DNA of 6,869 bases, from assembly GCA_958352855.1 (NCBI GenBank), contig CATWQE010000112.1, forward strand, positions 1 to 6,869, written 5' to 3'. Positions 5,677 through 6,869 of the stretch are shown piece after piece. Below the pieces are notes generated by a model. It was not told where the DNA came from, did no database searches, and saw nothing but the letters and a program-made list of their open reading frames with translations. This DNA is from an uncultured Bacillota bacterium (lineage in GTDB: Bacteria > Bacillota > Clostridia > Lachnospirales > Lachnospiraceae). Position 1 is the first letter of the stretch, and each line of letters opens with the position of its first letter. The position numbers were made by a program, and so were the translations under genes.

Positions 5677-5704
5677 CCGCAACCTTACATTTACCTTACA
5701 AATC
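5661..5704. promoter_or_regulatory. Four 11-bp-phased direct repeats, candidate response-regulator binding site
   Basis: CCTT begins at 5661, 5672, 5683 and 5694, exactly 11 bp apart, each preceded by AA (three boxes) or TA (last box). The last two share CCTTACA and the first has CCTTGCA. On the minus strand the motif is TGTAAGG / TGCAAGG. Direct repeats at 11 bp, one helical turn, are the hallmark of tandem binding by OmpR/PhoB-family dimers. The array begins about 7 bp upstream of the -10 of the transporter operon and covers its -35. The regulator at 5785-6486 is the natural candidate. Confidence 0.65.
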
Positions 5705-5725
5705 CAGGAGAAGGAAAAAACACAC

Positions 5726-5752
5726 TGGTATAACCTTTTAAAATGGTATAAA
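5726..5752 (+). promoter_or_regulatory. Possible promoter of the two-component operon (TGGTATAA repeat)
   Basis: TGGTATAA occurs at 5726-5733 and again at 5744-5751, 18 bp apart. Either copy could act as an extended -10 (TGGTATAAA gives a -10 at 5747-5752, 32 bp before the ATG). No good -35 is visible for either, so the promoter is weak or activator-dependent, or the repeat is part of an operator. Which copy is used cannot be decided by eye. Confidence 0.35.
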
Positions 5753-5784
5753 ATAGCCTTAAAAAATACAAGGAAGATAAGGAT

Positions 5785-6486
5785 ATGAATTACGACTATA
5801 TAAAACAAAAGAAGATTCTTCTTGTGGACGATGAAGAGAGCCTCTGCCAGATGGTTTGCTCTATTTTCCAGAAGGAACATTATACCAGGCTTCGGACAGC
5901 AGGCACCATGGCAGAAGCGCTTGCCATATGTAAAGAATGGAAGCCGGACTTTGCAGTGCTGGACGTGATGCTTCCTGATGGAGACGGGATTTCCCTGTTG
6001 GAGAAAATGCGGAAATTTACGGAGATACCAGTGTTGTTTCTCACTGCTCTTGGAGAAGACGAAGACCGTTTAAAAGGACTTTTGGCAGGAGCAGACGATT
6101 ATCTGGTGAAGCCATTTTTGCCCCAGGAACTTCTTCTTCGCACTGCGGCCATTCTTCGCAGAACTTATAAGGAGGAGACGCCTCTGGTAACCCTTGCGGG
6201 AAGCCAGATTGATTTTTCCAGAGCAGAGGTAATAAAGGGGAAAGAGCAGATTCCTCTTACTGCCAAAGAATATGAGATTCTTCAGGCACTGTACCGCAAT
6301 GCAGGGCGAATTGTGACCATTGACCAGCTCTGTGAGGCTGCCTGGGGAGAAAATCCTTTTGGATATGAAAATTCTCTGATGGCCCACATCCGAAGAATTC
6401 GGGAAAAAATAGAAACCATCCCTTCCAAACCCGTCTCTCTGATTACGGTGAAAGGCCTTGGGTATAAATTACTGGTGGAGGAATAG
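5785..6486 (+). CDS. OmpR-family response regulator of the peptide-resistance locus
   Basis: This is a complete 233-residue regulator. The receiver (about 9-125) has acidic pair D15-D16, phosphoacceptor D60 (AVLDVMLPDGDG), T87 and K109 (DDYLVKPF). The C-terminal winged helix (about 135-230) has the family pattern: LTAKEYEILQALYRNAGRIV before the transactivation loop, the recognition helix around SLMAHIRRIREKI, and the wing VKGLGYKL. ATG 5785 follows AGGAAG by 8 nt. The sensor kinase starts 3 nt after the stop, so the pair is an operon. Being divergent from the LanF-type ATPase with phased repeats between, it most likely activates the exporter when peptide is sensed, as in the LanRK and Cpr systems. 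This is inferred from context. The sequence itself shows only a phosphorylatable DNA-binding regulator. Confidence 0.93.
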   Translation: MNYDYIKQKKILLVDDEESLCQMVCSIFQKEHYTRLRTAGTMAEALAICKEWKPDFAVLDVMLPDGDGISLLEKMRKFTEIPVLFLTALGEDEDRLKGLLAGADDYLVKPFLPQELLLRTAAILRRTYKEETPLVTLAGSQIDFSRAEVIKGKEQIPLTAKEYEILQALYRNAGRIVTIDQLCEAAWGENPFGYENSLMAHIRRIREKIETIPSKPVSLITVKGLGYKLLVEE

Positions 6487-6489
6487 GGG

Positions 6490-6869
6490 ATGAAAAGTGT
6501 TTTGAAATTGATGAAACGTTTTTTTCTTATCTTGCTTTGTTCCGGGCTTATTTTGCTGGTGTTAAATCTTGGCTTACTGATTTATCTCACCTATGGTAGT
6601 GTCTCCAACGCAGGAGGATGGACCAGCACCAGTGAATTGACAGGGGAATTACAGGAGAATGGCTCTGGTGGATATAACCTGACAGAGAAAGGACTGGCAA
6701 TTTTAGAAGAGTATCAGGCATGGGGGCTTTTGATTCAGGATGGTACAGGAGAAGTCCTCTGGCACAGTGACAATCTTCCAAAAGAAATTCCACTGCATTA
6801 TACGATTTCAGAAATCTCTGCCCTTACTCTTGGGTATATTGAAGATTATCCGACAACAACAGCTTCCAA
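6490..6869 (+). CDS. Sensor histidine kinase, N-terminal sensor part (partial, runs off right edge)
   Basis: The 126 visible codons start at ATG 6490, eight bases after GGAGG, which lies in the end of the regulator gene. A basic start (KLMKRFF) is followed by one membrane helix (about 11-33). An extracytoplasmic sensor region comes next, with WGLLIQDGTGEVLWHS and DNLPKEIPLHY (about 78-104) and then a SALTLGYIEDYP stretch. The pattern W-x-LI-x-D-x2-G-x-V-x-W, LPxEIP, Y, DYP is one I recall from sensor kinases next to lantibiotic/bacitracin-type exporters in Firmicutes. The second membrane helix, HAMP, His box and ATPase domain lie beyond the window, so kinase identity rests on this pattern and on operon position after a response regulator. 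Confidence 0.85.
   Translation, partial: MKSVLKLMKRFFLILLCSGLILLVLNLGLLIYLTYGSVSNAGGWTSTSELTGELQENGSGGYNLTEKGLAILEEYQAWGLLIQDGTGEVLWHSDNLPKEIPLHYTISEISALTLGYIEDYPTTTAS

Noticed and set aside
5597..5784. Small RNA or peptide gene in the divergent gap
   Set aside because: Apart from the promoter elements and repeats listed, I see no ribosome site plus open frame and no hairpin with a T-run.
5593..5880. Minus-strand frame across the divergent promoter region
   Set aside because: It would run over the phased boxes and the start of the response regulator, with no ribosome site or family resemblance.

Overview
The window looks like chromosome of a low-GC Gram-positive gut-type Firmicute, most likely a Lachnospiraceae or related Clostridia member. 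This is an inference from strong AGGAGG-type ribosome sites, TTGnnn/TATAAT promoters with 17-bp spacers, a membrane-anchored XRE regulator and a LanFEG-type antimicrobial-peptide transporter. No rRNA or marker gene is present to fix the taxon.

Layout from left to right: (1) the N-terminal two thirds or so of the receiver half of a response regulator (minus strand, cut by the window edge), with its own promoter inside a promoter-spanning inverted repeat; (2) a membrane-bound XRE-family regulator (minus, 407-1174) with a clear promoter; (3) divergently, an AT-rich two-gene module (plus, 1312-3020). It has a small HTH protein whose promoter contains a perfect palindrome, then a translationally overlapping HipA-like kinase gene broken by an internal deletion and frameshift, whose C-terminal part carries a fused P-loop (AAA_33/zeta-like) kinase domain with a degenerate Walker A; (4) convergently, a four-gene minus-strand operon (5596 down to 3071) encoding a LanF-type ATPase, two ABC-2 permeases (LanE/LanG-like) and a 91-residue membrane protein; (5) divergently, an OmpR-family response regulator and the start of its sensor kinase (plus, 5785 to the right edge).

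The right half is a self-contained cationic-peptide/lantibiotic sensing and export locus of the type known from bacterial self-immunity (LanFEG) and from stand-alone resistance loci such as C. difficile cpr. The sensor kinase would detect the peptide, the regulator would activate the divergent transporter operon, and the transporter would remove the peptide from the membrane. The 188-bp divergent region carries four CCTT boxes at exactly 11-bp spacing just upstream of the transporter's -10. That is a strong candidate for the regulator's binding site.

The most unusual item is the HTH/HipA-like/P-loop-kinase module. It looks like a decayed member of a toxin-antitoxin-like family in which two different kinase folds are fused in one chain, inserted as an AT-rich island between two blocks of higher GC.
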